Positions 37,270 to 48,620 of a stretch of DNA of 64,000 nt are shown here, piece by piece (the first letter of the stretch is position 1; each line of letters starts with the position of its first letter). The notes under the pieces are model-generated. The model saw only the letters and a program-made list of their open reading frames with translations. It searched no databases and was not told the DNA's origin. The stretch is from positions 186,001 through 250,000 of the forward strand of contig DELZ01000002.1 in assembly GCA_002354635.1 (NCBI GenBank), given 5' to 3'. The translations under genes were made by a program, and so were the position numbers. Source of the DNA: Sphingomonadales bacterium UBA2683. GTDB lineage: Bacteria > Pseudomonadota > Alphaproteobacteria > Sphingomonadales > Sphingomonadaceae.

Positions 37270-38262
37270 CTAGAGGCGCACCATCGACATCATCAGCTCG
37301 CCGTAGCGGGGGCCCGCAGTGCCACCAATCGGTGCCGCGGCTTCCAGCTCGTCGAGATCGGCTGTAGTCAGCCTGATATCGACCGCCGCCATGCTGTCCT
37401 CCAGTGTCGCGCGCCGTTTCGATCCGGGAATCGGGACGATGAAGTCGGCCTGGGCCAGCAGCCAGGCGAGGGCAATCTGCGCCGGCGAGCAGTGATGACG
37501 CTCGGCAACCGTCTTGACGACATCGACCAGTTCCATATTCTTGTCGAAATTTTCTTCCGAATAGCGGGGGTCGTTGCGCCGATAATCGTCTTCGGGCAGA
37601 TCGTCGCGGCTGCTGATCTGACCGGTGAGAAAACCCCGGCCCAGCGGGCTGTAGGGGACGAATCCGATGCCGAGATCCTGGCAGGCGGGCAGAATTTCCT
37701 CCTCGATGCCGCGCTCCCACAGCGAATATTCAGACTGCAGCGCAGCGATCGGATGGGTGGCGTGGGCCTTTTTGAGCGTGCCGACTCCGGCTTCCGACAG
37801 GCCCAGATAGCGGACCTTGCCCTCTGCCACGAGTTCGGCCATCGCGCCGACCGTATCCTCGATCGGGACCTTGGGATCGACGCGGTGCTGGTAAAAAAGA
37901 TCGATCGTGTCAACGCCAAGCCGTTTCAGCGAGCCTTCGCAGGCGCGCCGCACATTGGCGGGAGAGGAGTCGACTCCGGTCACCTTTCCGTCCTGCAAGG
38001 CAAAGCCGAATTTGGTCGCGATAACCAGCCGCTCCCGGCGGCCGCGGATCGCCTGACCAAGCAGTTCCTCGTTGATATGGGGGCCGTAGACCTCGGCGGT
38101 GTCGAAGAAGGTCACGCCCAGTTCGATCGCCCGGTCAATCGTCGCCAGGCTCTCGGTCCGGCTCGCTTCACCATACATGCCCTTGCCGATTCCCGCCATC
38201 GGCATGCAGCCGAGGCCCAGTGCGGATACTTCCAGTTCCGGCCCGAGTTTGCGATATTTCAT
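37270..38262 (-). CDS. Aldo/keto reductase
   Basis: 330-residue NADP-dependent TIM-barrel reductase. The catalytic tetrad is in place: Asp in FFDTAEVYG with its Tyr, Lys in VIATKFGF, His in LFYQHRVDP. The cofactor phosphate region reads [18 protein letters not shown]. The closest look is to the AKR13-like/YajO-like group (plant auxin-induced type). Its start overlaps the stop of the symporter gene upstream by four bases (ATGA), so both are one operon. Substrate unknown. Confidence 0.9.
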   Translation of the reverse strand: MKYRKLGPELEVSALGLGCMPMAGIGKGMYGEASRTESLATIDRAIELGVTFFDTAEVYGPHINEELLGQAIRGRRERLVIATKFGFALQDGKVTGVDSSPANVRRACEGSLKRLGVDTIDLFYQHRVDPKVPIEDTVGAMAELVAEGKVRYLGLSEAGVGTLKKAHATHPIAALQSEYSLWERGIEEEILPACQDLGIGFVPYSPLGRGFLTGQISSRDDLPEDDYRRNDPRYSEENFDKNMELVDVVKTVAERHHCSPAQIALAWLLAQADFIVPIPGSKRRATLEDSMAAVDIRLTTADLDELEAAAPIGGTAGPRYGELMMSMVRL

Positions 38263-39479
38263 GTCAAATCTCCTTCGCTTCTGGCGATGATCGCCGTCAC
38301 GCTCATGTCCGCGCTGACATTGGCGACCGTGCGCATGATATCAGGAAAGGTCTCGATCGCCAAAAGGAGAACGAGCGGTTCGATCGGAATGCCCATGGCG
38401 ATGCAGATCGGCGCGATCGAGGTAATGAAGCTGATCGAACCCGGCAGGCTGACCGCTCCCATGGTGGTGATGGCGGCGACCGCCACCCCGATTGCCAGCA
38501 CGCCGATCGACAGTTCCATGCCGAGCAGATGGGCGACGTAAATGGCGACGGCCAGATTCATGCACGGACCGGTCGCGCGAAACAGGGCGACGGAGATCGG
38601 CAGTACGACATCGGCAGACCGTTCGCCGACGCCCATCGCCTTGACGCCGCTGACCATGGCCGGCAGCGAGGCGAGCGAGCTTTGCGTGGAAATGGCGACG
38701 GCCTGTGCCGGTGCAGAGGCCTTGAAAAAGGCGACTGGGCTGGTCTTGCTTCCGACATAGGTGAGGACGTAGCTGAAAATCCAGATGACCGCACCAACGC
38801 TGCTGACGATCAGGACATAGTGAAGCAAGGCCCCGAACGCTGCCAGACCGGCATTGGCGCCAACCCCGAGTGCCAGGGCAAAGACTCCCAGCGGCGCCAG
38901 CGCCAGCACCCACTGGATCAGGATCAGCAGGGCGTCGGCCAAGGCATTGAACAACTGGTCCAGCATCACTCTTTGCGTATCGGGCAGGCGGGTGATGGCA
39001 AAAGCGAAGGCCAGGGCAAATACCATCAGCGGCAGCACGGCATCTTCGGCGGCAGCGGCGATCGCGTTGGTCGGGATCAGCGCTCGGAGAAACTCGCTAA
39101 ACGGCGGCACGTCTCCGGGCGGGGCCGCCGTGCCCAGCGCGGACTGCAGGGCCGCCGCGGCATCGCCGTCGAGCGGGAACAATTCGAGCAGGGCGGGCGT
39201 CACAAAAGCGGCCATGGCCGAGGAACACCAGAGGATGAATATCATGAACCCGATGGCGCGTGCGGTCATCCGCCCGGCGCGGGCCATCGACGCCGCCTTG
39301 CCGATGCCGACGATCAGCAAGGTAAAGACCAGCGGAATGACGGTCATGCGCAAGGCGTTGAGCCACATATTGCCGACAACATCGGCGGCTTCGACCAGCA
39401 GGTCGCTTTTGGGACCGACCAGCAGTCCGATCAATATGCCAAGAACCAGAGCGAGCAATATGATCAGCGCTTTTTTCAA
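38259..39479 (-). CDS. Dicarboxylate/amino acid:cation symporter (DAACS)
   Basis: Inner-membrane Na+ or H+ symporter of the GltP/DctA family, about 406 residues. The re-entrant loop HP1 serine motif is [13 protein letters not shown], and the C-terminal half has [25 protein letters not shown] and [12 protein letters not shown] at HP2, as in glutamate or C4-dicarboxylate carriers. I prefer the TTG at 39479, which has AAAGGGAC well spaced upstream; the in-frame ATG at 39509 adds ten charged residues and lacks a good ribosome site. Translationally coupled to the downstream aldo/keto reductase. Confidence 0.9.
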   Translation of the reverse strand: MKKALIILLALVLGILIGLLVGPKSDLLVEAADVVGNMWLNALRMTVIPLVFTLLIVGIGKAASMARAGRMTARAIGFMIFILWCSSAMAAFVTPALLELFPLDGDAAAALQSALGTAAPPGDVPPFSEFLRALIPTNAIAAAAEDAVLPLMVFALAFAFAITRLPDTQRVMLDQLFNALADALLILIQWVLALAPLGVFALALGVGANAGLAAFGALLHYVLIVSSVGAVIWIFSYVLTYVGSKTSPVAFFKASAPAQAVAISTQSSLASLPAMVSGVKAMGVGERSADVVLPISVALFRATGPCMNLAVAIYVAHLLGMELSIGVLAIGVAVAAITTMGAVSLPGSISFITSIAPICIAMGIPIEPLVLLLAIETFPDIMRTVANVSADMSVTAIIARSEGDLT

Positions 39480-39639
39480 TATCTTGTCCCTTTGCCGTCC
39501 CCGAAACATCCATCAACCATGACCGGCACCCGCTGGCAAGGAGAGATTATCCGCAAAATTTCCGATTGGATTCATTCCTTCTTGGTTTCCGGCTATTCGA
39601 TCGGCTAGAGACACCGCCAACGGGTGCGACCATCTTGGG

Positions 39640-40992
39640 ATGAAACTGGATATGACAAAGAAATTTTTCGGTACCGACGGCATAAGGGGCCTGACCAATA
39701 GCCACCCGATGACGGCCGAGATCGCCATGAAGGTCGGACAGGCGGCGGGTCGGCATTTTCAGCGCGGCGATCACCGCCATCGCGTGGTTATCGGCAAGGA
39801 TACAAGACTGTCCGGCTACATGATGGAAAATGCGCTGGTCGCGGGCTTCACGAGCGTCGGAATGGACGTGGTCCAGGTTGGTCCGATGCCGACCCCGGCG
39901 GTAGCCTTGCTGACGGTGTCGATGCGCGCCGATCTGGGGGTGATGATCTCTGCCAGCCACAACCCGTATTTTGACAATGGCATCAAATTGTTCGGACCGG
40001 ACGGGTTCAAGCTGTCCGACGAGGATGAATTGAGGATCGAGGCTTATCTGACAGAGGAGGCCCGATTGGCGCCGGCGGCCGATATTGGCCGGGCCAGGCG
40101 ATATGAAGATGCCCGCGGTCGCTATATCCACGCCGTCAAAATGTCGCTGCCGGACCATATCCGTCTGGATGGACTGAAAATTGTATGTGATTGCGCCAAC
40201 GGCGCGGCCTATCAGGTTGCGCCTTCGGCGTTCTGGGAACTGGGTGCAGAGGTTATCACTCTGGGCGTCAATCCCAATGGACTGAATATCAATGACAAAT
40301 GCGGCTCTACCGATGTCGCAATATTGCAGGAAACCGTCGTCGCTTCCGGTGCCCATATCGGTATCGCCCTGGACGGTGACGCGGATCGTCTGATCGTTGT
40401 CGATGAAAAGGGGCAGGTTGTCGACGGTGATCAGCTGATGGCGCTGATCGGCTCCAGTTGGAGCCGCAATGGCCTGCTGCGCGGCGACGGGATTGTCGCT
40501 ACGGTGATGTCAAACCTCGGGTTGGAGCGTTTTCTGAACGCCCAGCATCTGGATCTGGTGCGTGCAAAGGTCGGGGACCGCTATGTTCTGGAAGAGATGA
40601 AAAAGAGCGGCTACAACGTCGGCGGTGAACAATCCGGTCACATGATCCTGCTCGACCACGGGACCACCGGAGACGGCACTGTGGCGGCCCTGCAGGTTCT
40701 GGGTGAACTGGTTGAGAGCGGCAAGCCGGCCAGCGAATTGCTGCATCTGTTCGATCCCGTCCCGCAATTGCTGAAAAATGTACGCTACAGCAGTGGCCAG
40801 CCACTCGAGAGCGACAAGGTCAAGGCGGTGATCGCGGAGGCTGAGAAGGAACTGGCAGGTTCCGGGCGGCTTGTGATCCGCAAATCGGGGACCGAACCGC
40901 TGATCCGGGTGATGGCGGAAGGCGATGATGAAGACCAGGTCTATGCGGTGGTCGACCGGATTTGTGCGGTGGTGGAGGAGGTAGCGGGCTGA
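39640..40992 (+). CDS. glmM: Phosphoglucosamine mutase
   Basis: Converts glucosamine-6-phosphate to glucosamine-1-phosphate for peptidoglycan and LPS precursor synthesis. 450 residues: [11 protein letters not shown] at the start, the phospho-serine loop [12 protein letters not shown] (Ser106), the metal loop DGDADR, sugar loop GGEQSGHM and the C-terminal phosphate loop [12 protein letters not shown]. All four functional loops are intact. A second in-frame ATG at 39652 would start at [10 protein letters not shown], the commoner family beginning. It leads a run of five genes with overlapping or touching ends. Confidence 0.96.
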   Translation: MKLDMTKKFFGTDGIRGLTNSHPMTAEIAMKVGQAAGRHFQRGDHRHRVVIGKDTRLSGYMMENALVAGFTSVGMDVVQVGPMPTPAVALLTVSMRADLGVMISASHNPYFDNGIKLFGPDGFKLSDEDELRIEAYLTEEARLAPAADIGRARRYEDARGRYIHAVKMSLPDHIRLDGLKIVCDCANGAAYQVAPSAFWELGAEVITLGVNPNGLNINDKCGSTDVAILQETVVASGAHIGIALDGDADRLIVVDEKGQVVDGDQLMALIGSSWSRNGLLRGDGIVATVMSNLGLERFLNAQHLDLVRAKVGDRYVLEEMKKSGYNVGGEQSGHMILLDHGTTGDGTVAALQVLGELVESGKPASELLHLFDPVPQLLKNVRYSSGQPLESDKVKAVIAEAEKELAGSGRLVIRKSGTEPLIRVMAEGDDEDQVYAVVDRICAVVEEVAG

Positions 40993-41219
40993 TGCTGGAT
41001 ATGCGTCCCGATTGCGAAAGCTGTGGCAAGGATTTGCCGGCCGATCAGGCCGGTGCGCTGATCTGCAGTTTTGAATGCAGCTTTTGTGCCGATTGCAATG
41101 AACAGAAATTGCACGGCATCTGTCCCAATTGCGGCGGCGCGTTGACGTCCCGGCCGACGCGTTCGGCGGCGTTGCTGGCGAAATATCCGGCCTCGACACA
41201 GCGGAAATACAAGTCATGA
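40992..41219 (+). CDS. DUF1272 zinc-ribbon protein
   Basis: 75-residue protein of the DUF1272 family. Four pairs of cysteines are spaced as a treble zinc-ribbon: RPDCESCGKDL, ICSFECSFCADCNE, GICPNCGG. Its start ATG shares one base with the glmM stop (TGATG), and its stop overlaps the next start. The name of the family records no known function; small size and the cysteines suggest metal or protein binding. Confidence 0.85.
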   Translation: MLDMRPDCESCGKDLPADQAGALICSFECSFCADCNEQKLHGICPNCGGALTSRPTRSAALLAKYPASTQRKYKS

Positions 41220-41404
41220 ATTTTCTGGACGCACTGGATGCCCGGACCATCGTTGTTCTGGGGCTGATCCTCCCGGTTCTGGTGACCGCCCTCCTGTTTT
41301 TCTTTGCCCGCGGCTTCTTTCGGCGCTTCTGGATATTGATCCTGCTGCTCGCCGGAGCCATGGAATGGTTCCTGATCGTTCAGGTCGGACCGCTGTTCCT
41401 GTGA
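41216..41404 (+). CDS. Small inner-membrane protein
   Basis: 62 residues with two hydrophobic helices (TIVVLGLILPVLVTALLFFF and FWILILLLAGAMEWFLIV) joined by an Arg-rich turn (RGFFRR). It overlaps DUF1272 upstream (ATGA) and thiD downstream (GTGA) by four bases each, strong evidence that it is a real translated gene in this coupled run. No function recognised. Confidence 0.7.
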   Translation: MNFLDALDARTIVVLGLILPVLVTALLFFFARGFFRRFWILILLLAGAMEWFLIVQVGPLFL

Positions 41405-42237
41405 CCGCAAATTGTCCGCGGATCCTGTCGATCGCCGGTTCCGACAGCGGCGGCGGCGCAGGGATTCAGGCCGACATCAAGACCATCACCATGCTGGGCG
41501 GCCATGCGATGACCGCGATCACCGCGATCACGGCGCAGAATACGCTGGGTGTTCAAGCTGTTCACCAAGTGCCGACCAAAATGGTGTTGGACCAGATTGA
41601 GGCAGTGGTCGGCGATATCGGTGTCGATGCAATTAAAATTGGAATGATCGGAAACGCCAAGACGGCCCTCGCCGTTGCAGATTATCTAATGCAGATCAAG
41701 GTGCCGGTCGTGTTCGATCCGGTCATGGTGGCGACGAGCGGCAGCGAACTAGCCGATGCGGAAACAATTGCAGCCTTTGAAAAAATCATGAAGTTGGCAA
41801 CGGTCGTTACCCCGAATATTCCCGAAGCAATGACACTTGGCGGTGAAGACGTTATTTTGAGCAATGGCTGTCATTTACTTTTAAAAGGCGGGCATTCAGA
41901 CGAACCCAAGATTACGGATAGACTGTTCGTGCAAGGTGGCGGTGTCTACGAATGGTTCTCCGACCGGGTCGATACGGTTCACACTCACGGCACCGGTTGT
42001 TCTTTGGCCAGCGCATTGGCTGAAGGGCTCGCTAGAGGCTTGTCGCTAGAGGACTCGGTTGATCGTGGTATTTCATTTGTTCAAGCTGCCATTCGTTCTG
42101 CTCCTGCGATAGGGCTGGAACATGGTCCTGTCGGACATACATTGGGGATCGTTCCATTCTATTTAGCTCTGGAACATCTGGATCAGACTGGGTTTAGCGC
42201 GCAGGAATTGGCCGCGAGGTGGAATGACAAGCCATAG
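41401..42237 (+). CDS. thiD: Hydroxymethylpyrimidine/phosphomethylpyrimidine kinase
   Basis: Ribokinase-fold enzyme phosphorylating HMP and HMP-P in thiamine biosynthesis; 278 residues. Motifs: [43 protein letters not shown] and the anion-hole loop [15 protein letters not shown]. It starts with GTG at 41401 overlapping the previous stop; an upstream open frame is not used. Codon use changes inside the gene: from about 41570 onward TTA, AAA, CAT and other AT-rich codons become frequent, unlike the first 170 bp and the neighbours. No thiE or thiC nearby. The last 14 bp overlap rnhB. Confidence 0.93.
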   Translation: MTANCPRILSIAGSDSGGGAGIQADIKTITMLGGHAMTAITAITAQNTLGVQAVHQVPTKMVLDQIEAVVGDIGVDAIKIGMIGNAKTALAVADYLMQIKVPVVFDPVMVATSGSELADAETIAAFEKIMKLATVVTPNIPEAMTLGGEDVILSNGCHLLLKGGHSDEPKITDRLFVQGGGVYEWFSDRVDTVHTHGTGCSLASALAEGLARGLSLEDSVDRGISFVQAAIRSAPAIGLEHGPVGHTLGIVPFYLALEHLDQTGFSAQELAARWNDKP

Positions 42238-42796
42238 ACTAATCGCTGGCGTCGACGAGGTGGGCAGGGGGCCGCTCGCTGGCCCGGTCGTGGCTGCTGC
42301 GGTGATATTGCCGGACGATCATGCCATCATCGGACTGGACGACAGCAAGAAGCTGACGGCTGCAAAACGCGCGCGGTTCGAAGTGGAAATTATTGAATGT
42401 GCGCGCTTCTCGGTGGCACAATGTTCCGAAGCCGAGATTGACGAGATCAACATATTGCAGGCGACGATGCTGGCGATGACAAGGGCGGTCGAGGGGCTTG
42501 GTACCGTACCCCGGCATGTCCTCGTCGATGGCAACCGCTTGCCGCAATGGGGCTTTTCGGCCGAGGCAGTGATCGGCGGGGATGCGATCCATCCCTGTAT
42601 TTCCGCCGCCTCAATCCTGGCCAAGGAATTTCGCGACCGGTTGATGGTCGCTGCCGCCGAGCAATATCCGCAATATGGCTGGGAACGAAACAAGGGCTAT
42701 GGCACGGCCGAGCATCTGGCGGCGCTCAGGCGATATGGCCCGACGCCCCTGCACCGCAGGAGCTTCGCGCCGGTGTCACAGATGGAATTGCTCTAG
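42224..42796 (+). CDS. rnhB: Ribonuclease HII
   Basis: Removes ribonucleotides from RNA-DNA hybrids. 190 residues, the normal length. The catalytic Asp11-Glu12 lie in [15 protein letters not shown]; later acidic residues are in LVDGNRLP and [53 protein letters not shown] closes the protein. It overlaps the end of thiD by 14 bp, completing the coupled glmM-to-rnhB run. Its stop overlaps the stop of the convergent desaturase. Confidence 0.95.
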   Translation: MTSHRLIAGVDEVGRGPLAGPVVAAAVILPDDHAIIGLDDSKKLTAAKRARFEVEIIECARFSVAQCSEAEIDEINILQATMLAMTRAVEGLGTVPRHVLVDGNRLPQWGFSAEAVIGGDAIHPCISAASILAKEFRDRLMVAAAEQYPQYGWERNKGYGTAEHLAALRRYGPTPLHRRSFAPVSQMELL

Positions 42797-43824
42797 GCTT
42801 CGGCTTCTGCCGGCTTGGGCGCGATCTTGCGTTCGGCCAGCACCCATTCACCGCTTTCGCTTTTGATATATTTGGGCTGGCGCGTGACGTTCCAGACCAG
42901 ACCCATTTTCTCGAGCAGCAACAGTACGTAACCGGCGATGTCGATCTCCCACCAGGCCATGCCCTGAAAGCTGGCGCGGGGATGCTTGTGATGGTTGTTG
43001 TGCCAGCCCTCGCCAAAGGTCAGCAGCGAGAAGATGAAGCTGTTCCTGGCCGTGCCGACACCCTTGGTGTGCCGCTGCGACCCGACGACATGGGCATAGC
43101 TGGAAATGCCGAGCGTGATCTGCAGGACAACGAAGGTGCGGAAATAGCCGCCGATCAGGATCGTACCGATAACATGGTCCCAGCCGCCGAAGGCAAGGCC
43201 CCAGACGCCGGGAAAGATGATCAGCGAGAAAATCAGCCAGTACCAGCGGGTCTTGTGCAGCCACAGCACCACGTCATTGTCCGCGAGGCCTTTGCCATAG
43301 ATGCTCATGTCGGTGACGCAGTCGTCCATGAACCAGCCGAAATGCGAGTGGAACATGCCCTTCAGCCGGCTTGTCGGACGACCCTTGCCGTCCAGCCAGG
43401 GGCTGTGCACATCACCGACTTCATCGCTGTGGGCATGATGGCGGCGATGATCGGCGGCCCAGCGCAACACCGAGGACTGGATCGACATTTGTGCCATCCC
43501 GCCCAGAATATATTGCATCGGCACCGACGTATCAAAGGCCTTGTGCGAGTAATAGCGGTGAAAGCCGAGCACGATCCCGAGCATCAGGACGATGTAGCCA
43601 GCGATGAAGGCCGACCATTCCACCCAGCCGGTGTCATAGGTGAACATCCACCAGACAGCGGCGATCGATCCGAAAATCTTGGAGCCGAACACGATCGCAT
43701 ATTCACGGCGCTTCTCGCGCCCGGCTTCGCCGCCGACGATAACACCGGGATGCGGACGCGGTTCGTCGCTCTGCTGGGCGATGCCAAATTCATGCTGATA
43801 TTTATCGCGAAAATTGCGCGCCAT
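42793..43824 (-). CDS. Membrane-bound acyl-CoA (delta-9 type) fatty acid desaturase
   Basis: 343-residue diiron membrane desaturase introducing a double bond in acyl chains. The three histidine boxes are HRYYSHK, HRRHHAH and HNNHHKH, in the spacing of stearoyl-CoA desaturase-like enzymes, with four to five membrane helices around them. Starts at ATG 43824; divergent from ccrM across a 331-bp regulatory region rich in GANTC sites. Its stop codon overlaps that of rnhB. Regiospecificity is inferred from family, not seen. Confidence 0.92.
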   Translation of the reverse strand: MARNFRDKYQHEFGIAQQSDEPRPHPGVIVGGEAGREKRREYAIVFGSKIFGSIAAVWWMFTYDTGWVEWSAFIAGYIVLMLGIVLGFHRYYSHKAFDTSVPMQYILGGMAQMSIQSSVLRWAADHRRHHAHSDEVGDVHSPWLDGKGRPTSRLKGMFHSHFGWFMDDCVTDMSIYGKGLADNDVVLWLHKTRWYWLIFSLIIFPGVWGLAFGGWDHVIGTILIGGYFRTFVVLQITLGISSYAHVVGSQRHTKGVGTARNSFIFSLLTFGEGWHNNHHKHPRASFQGMAWWEIDIAGYVLLLLEKMGLVWNVTRQPKYIKSESGEWVLAERKIAPKPAEAEA

Positions 43825-45295
<1,471 letters not shown>

Positions 45296-45296
45296 T

Positions 45297-46433
45297 ATGG
45301 GTGCGGGATCGGAAGAATTGGAAGCATCAGGAACGGATGCGAAGCTCTACCTGAAACCGGTCGGGCTGGTCGATAGCCCGCAATGGTATGAAGATAAAAA
45401 TACTAGATTAAACAATAGTTTGATTTGGTTTTCTCAGATTGAATATCTGGTAGTGGAAAGCGGCAAGCCGAACCATCGAGGTCTGGTCAATATTACCCAG
45501 TGGCCGGAATGGTCTGCTGCGCTGCCCGAGTTTCTGGCCCGGCGGGCGGCAACGCTATTTTCCAATCTGACGCGGCAGCATCAACCAATGCAATGCGGCG
45601 AGCGGATCATCCGGTTCGACCAGCCGCATGTCATGGGCATTCTCAATATCACGCCCGACAGCTTTTCCGATGGCGGCAAGCATCAGGACGATCCGGACAA
45701 GGCCGCCGAGGCGGGTCTGATGATGGCCGCTGCCGGTGCCTCGATCCTCGATATCGGCGGCGAAAGTACCCGTCCCGGTGCAGATCCGGTCTGGGAAGGC
45801 GACGAGATCAAACGTGTGACGCCGGTGATCGAACGGCTGGCCCATTGCGGTGCGGTGCTGTCGATCGACACCCGCAAGGCTGCGGTGATGGAAGCGGCAA
45901 TCGCCGCCGGCGCGCATCTGATCAATGATGTGTCGGCGTTGTTGCATGACAAGAGATCGCTGGAAGTGGCGGGAGTTTCCGCCTGTCCAGTGGTGCTGAT
46001 GCACGCGCCGTCGAGTGGCAAAAACCCCCACCAGAGCACCGGCTATGGCAATATTGTCACCGACACGCTCGACTGGCTCGAGCAGCGGATCGCCGATGTC
46101 GTTGCCGCCGGTTTCGAACGTGAAAAAATCATCATCGATCCTGGTCTCGGTTTTGGCAAGTCATTGGCCGACAATCTCGCCCTGATGAACAATATCGCGA
46201 TGTTCCACGCGCTCGGCCAGCCGCTGCTGATTGGTGCCAGCCGCAAGCGGATGATTGGCGCCCTATCGAAGGAAGCACCCGTCGGCCAAAGGCTTGGCGG
46301 TTCGATTGCCTTTGCCCATTACGCCATCCAGCAGGGTAGCCAGATTGTGCGCGTCCATGATGTGCCGGAAACGGTGCAGGCGCTGCAGGTCTGGCGCGGA
46401 ATGCGCGATGCCGGACTCACGGCGGCGGTCTGA
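45297..46433 (+). CDS. folP: Dihydropteroate synthase with N-terminal extension
   Basis: Condenses hydroxymethyldihydropterin pyrophosphate with p-aminobenzoate in folate synthesis. The catalytic TIM barrel (from about residue 105) has MGILNITPDSFSDGG, GGESTRPGA, SIDTRK, IIDPGLGFGKS and LIGASRKRMIG, all normal. About 100 residues precede it, without a recognisable domain; similar extensions are usual in sphingomonad FolP. A patch of strongly AT-rich codons lies within this extension (about 45390-45460). Starts one base after the ccrM stop, so it is probably co-transcribed with ccrM. Confidence 0.93.
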   Translation: MGAGSEELEASGTDAKLYLKPVGLVDSPQWYEDKNTRLNNSLIWFSQIEYLVVESGKPNHRGLVNITQWPEWSAALPEFLARRAATLFSNLTRQHQPMQCGERIIRFDQPHVMGILNITPDSFSDGGKHQDDPDKAAEAGLMMAAAGASILDIGGESTRPGADPVWEGDEIKRVTPVIERLAHCGAVLSIDTRKAAVMEAAIAAGAHLINDVSALLHDKRSLEVAGVSACPVVLMHAPSSGKNPHQSTGYGNIVTDTLDWLEQRIADVVAAGFEREKIIIDPGLGFGKSLADNLALMNNIAMFHALGQPLLIGASRKRMIGALSKEAPVGQRLGGSIAFAHYAIQQGSQIVRVHDVPETVQALQVWRGMRDAGLTAAV

Positions 46434-46554
46434 GGCTGCAACACTGTGGCACGGATCACAACGCATGCTCGCAAAAACGGTAATGGCTGGCTCCGTTAAA
46501 CGCGGCGACGGCAAAATGCGCTTGTCCGCCCCAAAATCTGAAAAGGCAGTCGCC

Positions 46555-46938
46555 ATGATCCATCGGAAGTCCAGCTTAAGTAAAGGCCTGTTGCTTGCCG
46601 CATTATTGGCGGCAGCAACGTCTCCTGTTCCCGCGCTGGCGAAGGAAGTGGCAATGCCCACCGCTGGCAAACTGAATGGATCGCGGGGCAATTGTTCGGC
46701 CAATGCAGCTTCGGCAACTCTGATGTCCGGGCAGGACAAACACCGAATGGCATTGGGTGACCGGCTGGCGTTCCCGGCGAAAAGAGGCGATGACTGGAAG
46801 ATGACATGCAGCGCTGACGGTTTGACTATAACGACAGGAACCGGCTGTTTCTATGATGGTTATATCGTGGCCGGGTTCGAACAGGAAGCCATGGCAATTT
46901 TCTGCTACGAAGGGCAAATTCCGGCGAAGTTGAAATGA
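46555..46938 (+). CDS. Small exported protein of unknown function
   Basis: 127 residues with a signal peptide (LLLAALLAAATSPVPALAKE). The mature domain has four cysteines (GNCSANA, MTCSADG, TGCFYDG, IFCYEGQ), consistent with two disulfides in a small beta-sheet. Start chosen at ATG 46555, directly before the basic n-region of the signal peptide; ATG 46516 in frame is possible. It lies 120 bp after folP. No family recognised. Confidence 0.6.
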   Translation: MIHRKSSLSKGLLLAALLAAATSPVPALAKEVAMPTAGKLNGSRGNCSANAASATLMSGQDKHRMALGDRLAFPAKRGDDWKMTCSADGLTITTGTGCFYDGYIVAGFEQEAMAIFCYEGQIPAKLK

Positions 46939-47093
46939 CAAAATCGGGTTGGGGGAATATCGTTTGTGCGACGGGGGTTGACCCAGCCAATTGATCGCGG
47001 CGATCGCCGACCGATTGAATATCCCTTTGGTCAAAGCGCGCATATGAGGCTAGCATATAGGCGTGGTAGAATTGCCAGCAGCGGAGAAACGCA

Positions 47094-48620
47094 TTGAACG
47101 ACCGGTCTGACCAAGCCGTGCGAGAGATTGTCATCGTCGGCGGGGGCACCGCGGGTTGGATGACCGCAGCTGCGCTTTCGCAAAAGCTGGCTGGCACCGA
47201 CACTAAAATCCGCCTGATCGAATCAGCAGAAATCGGGACGGTCGGTGTTGGCGAAGCGACACTGCCGCAAATCCGCGAATTCAACCGCTTGCTCGATATC
47301 GACGAAGCCGAACTGATGGCGCGCACCAGCGCGACGATAAAGCTGGGCATCGAGTTTCGTGACTGGGGCCGTGCGGGGGATCATTATATCCACCCCTTTG
47401 GCGTGCACGGCGAACCGATTGGGCCAGCCGATTTCCATCACTACTGGATCCGGCAGAATGCCGTCGGGCAGGCCGAAGATTTTGGCAGCTATTGCCTGCC
47501 GATTGTCGCTGCGCGGGAGGGGCGGTTTGACACACCACCGGCAAGTCCGGTGTCACCGCTGCAGGACTATACTTATGCCTTCCAGTTTGATGCCAGTCTC
47601 TACGCCGCGTTTCTGGCCGACTATGCCGGCGCGCGCGGCACGAAGCGGATCGAGGGCAAGGTCGTTGCCGTGGACAGCGATGGCGAGAGCGGGTTCATCC
47701 GCTCGGTGACGCTGGCATCGGGACAGGGGATCGAGGGCGACCTGTTTATCGACTGTTCGGGATTTCGCGGGCTGCTGATCGAGCAGGAGATGGAAACGGG
47801 CTTTGCCGACTGGAGCGAGTGGTTGCCGTGCAACCGGGCATTCGCCGTGCCCTGTGCCATCTCCGGTCGGGTCGGTCCCTATACGCGTGCGACGGCGCGC
47901 AGCGCTGGCTGGCAGTGGCGCATTCCGTTGCAGCACCGGATTGGCAACGGCCATGTCTATTGCAACCGCTATATCAGCGACCAGGATGCGGTGGATGTGC
48001 TGATGGCCAATCTCGAGGGCGAGCCGGTTGCCGATCCGAAGCAGCTGTTTTTCACCACCGGCAAGCGCAACAGGTTGTGGAACCGGAATTGTGTCGCGAT
48101 CGGGCTCTCCGGCGGCTTTCTGGAGCCGCTGGAATCGACCAGCATCGACCTGATCCAGAGCGGCATATTGAACCTGATCGCGCTTTTCCCGGATAAGCAC
48201 TGCGCGTCGTCGGACGTGGATGAATATAACCGGCTGATGGATCTGGAATATGACCGCATCCGAGACTTCCTGATGCTGCATTATGTGCTCAACCAGCGCG
48301 ATGAACCCTTTTGGCAGGACATGCGGGAGATGAAATGGCCGGACAGCCTGCGCGATAAAATCGAGGCGTTCAAACGGCGGGCTTTGGTCCCGCATTATGA
48401 CCATGGCCTGTTTCAGCCGGCGAGCTGGCTGTCGGTGTTTCTGGGGCAGAATCTGCTGCCGGAAAGCTGGGACCCGCGGGCGGATGCCATGGGTGCAGGC
48501 GATCTTGCGGTCCGGTTGAGCGACATCCGGGCAATGATAGCCAGCGACGTGGACAGGATGAGCGAGCATCTTGCCTTAATCGAGCAATATCGGGCGACCT
48601 ATATCGGGGGTTCCGCATGA
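47094..48620 (+). CDS. Flavin-dependent tryptophan halogenase family protein
   Basis: 508-residue FADH2-dependent enzyme of the tryptophan-halogenase family. Starts with TTG at 47094 behind GGAGAAA. FAD loop GGGTAGWMTAAAL at residues 16-28; the pair of family motifs GWQWRIPLQHR (the WxWxIP halogenase signature) and GFLEPLESTSIDLIQSGI are intact. The region corresponding to the catalytic lysine of PrnA-type enzymes is near residues 75-80 (ATIKLGIEF). Natural substrate is unknown; many such sphingomonad genes sit beside TonB receptors, but none is here. The next gene overlaps by four bases and encodes a diverged homologue. Confidence 0.9.
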   Translation: MNDRSDQAVREIVIVGGGTAGWMTAAALSQKLAGTDTKIRLIESAEIGTVGVGEATLPQIREFNRLLDIDEAELMARTSATIKLGIEFRDWGRAGDHYIHPFGVHGEPIGPADFHHYWIRQNAVGQAEDFGSYCLPIVAAREGRFDTPPASPVSPLQDYTYAFQFDASLYAAFLADYAGARGTKRIEGKVVAVDSDGESGFIRSVTLASGQGIEGDLFIDCSGFRGLLIEQEMETGFADWSEWLPCNRAFAVPCAISGRVGPYTRATARSAGWQWRIPLQHRIGNGHVYCNRYISDQDAVDVLMANLEGEPVADPKQLFFTTGKRNRLWNRNCVAIGLSGGFLEPLESTSIDLIQSGILNLIALFPDKHCASSDVDEYNRLMDLEYDRIRDFLMLHYVLNQRDEPFWQDMREMKWPDSLRDKIEAFKRRALVPHYDHGLFQPASWLSVFLGQNLLPESWDPRADAMGAGDLAVRLSDIRAMIASDVDRMSEHLALIEQYRATYIGGSA

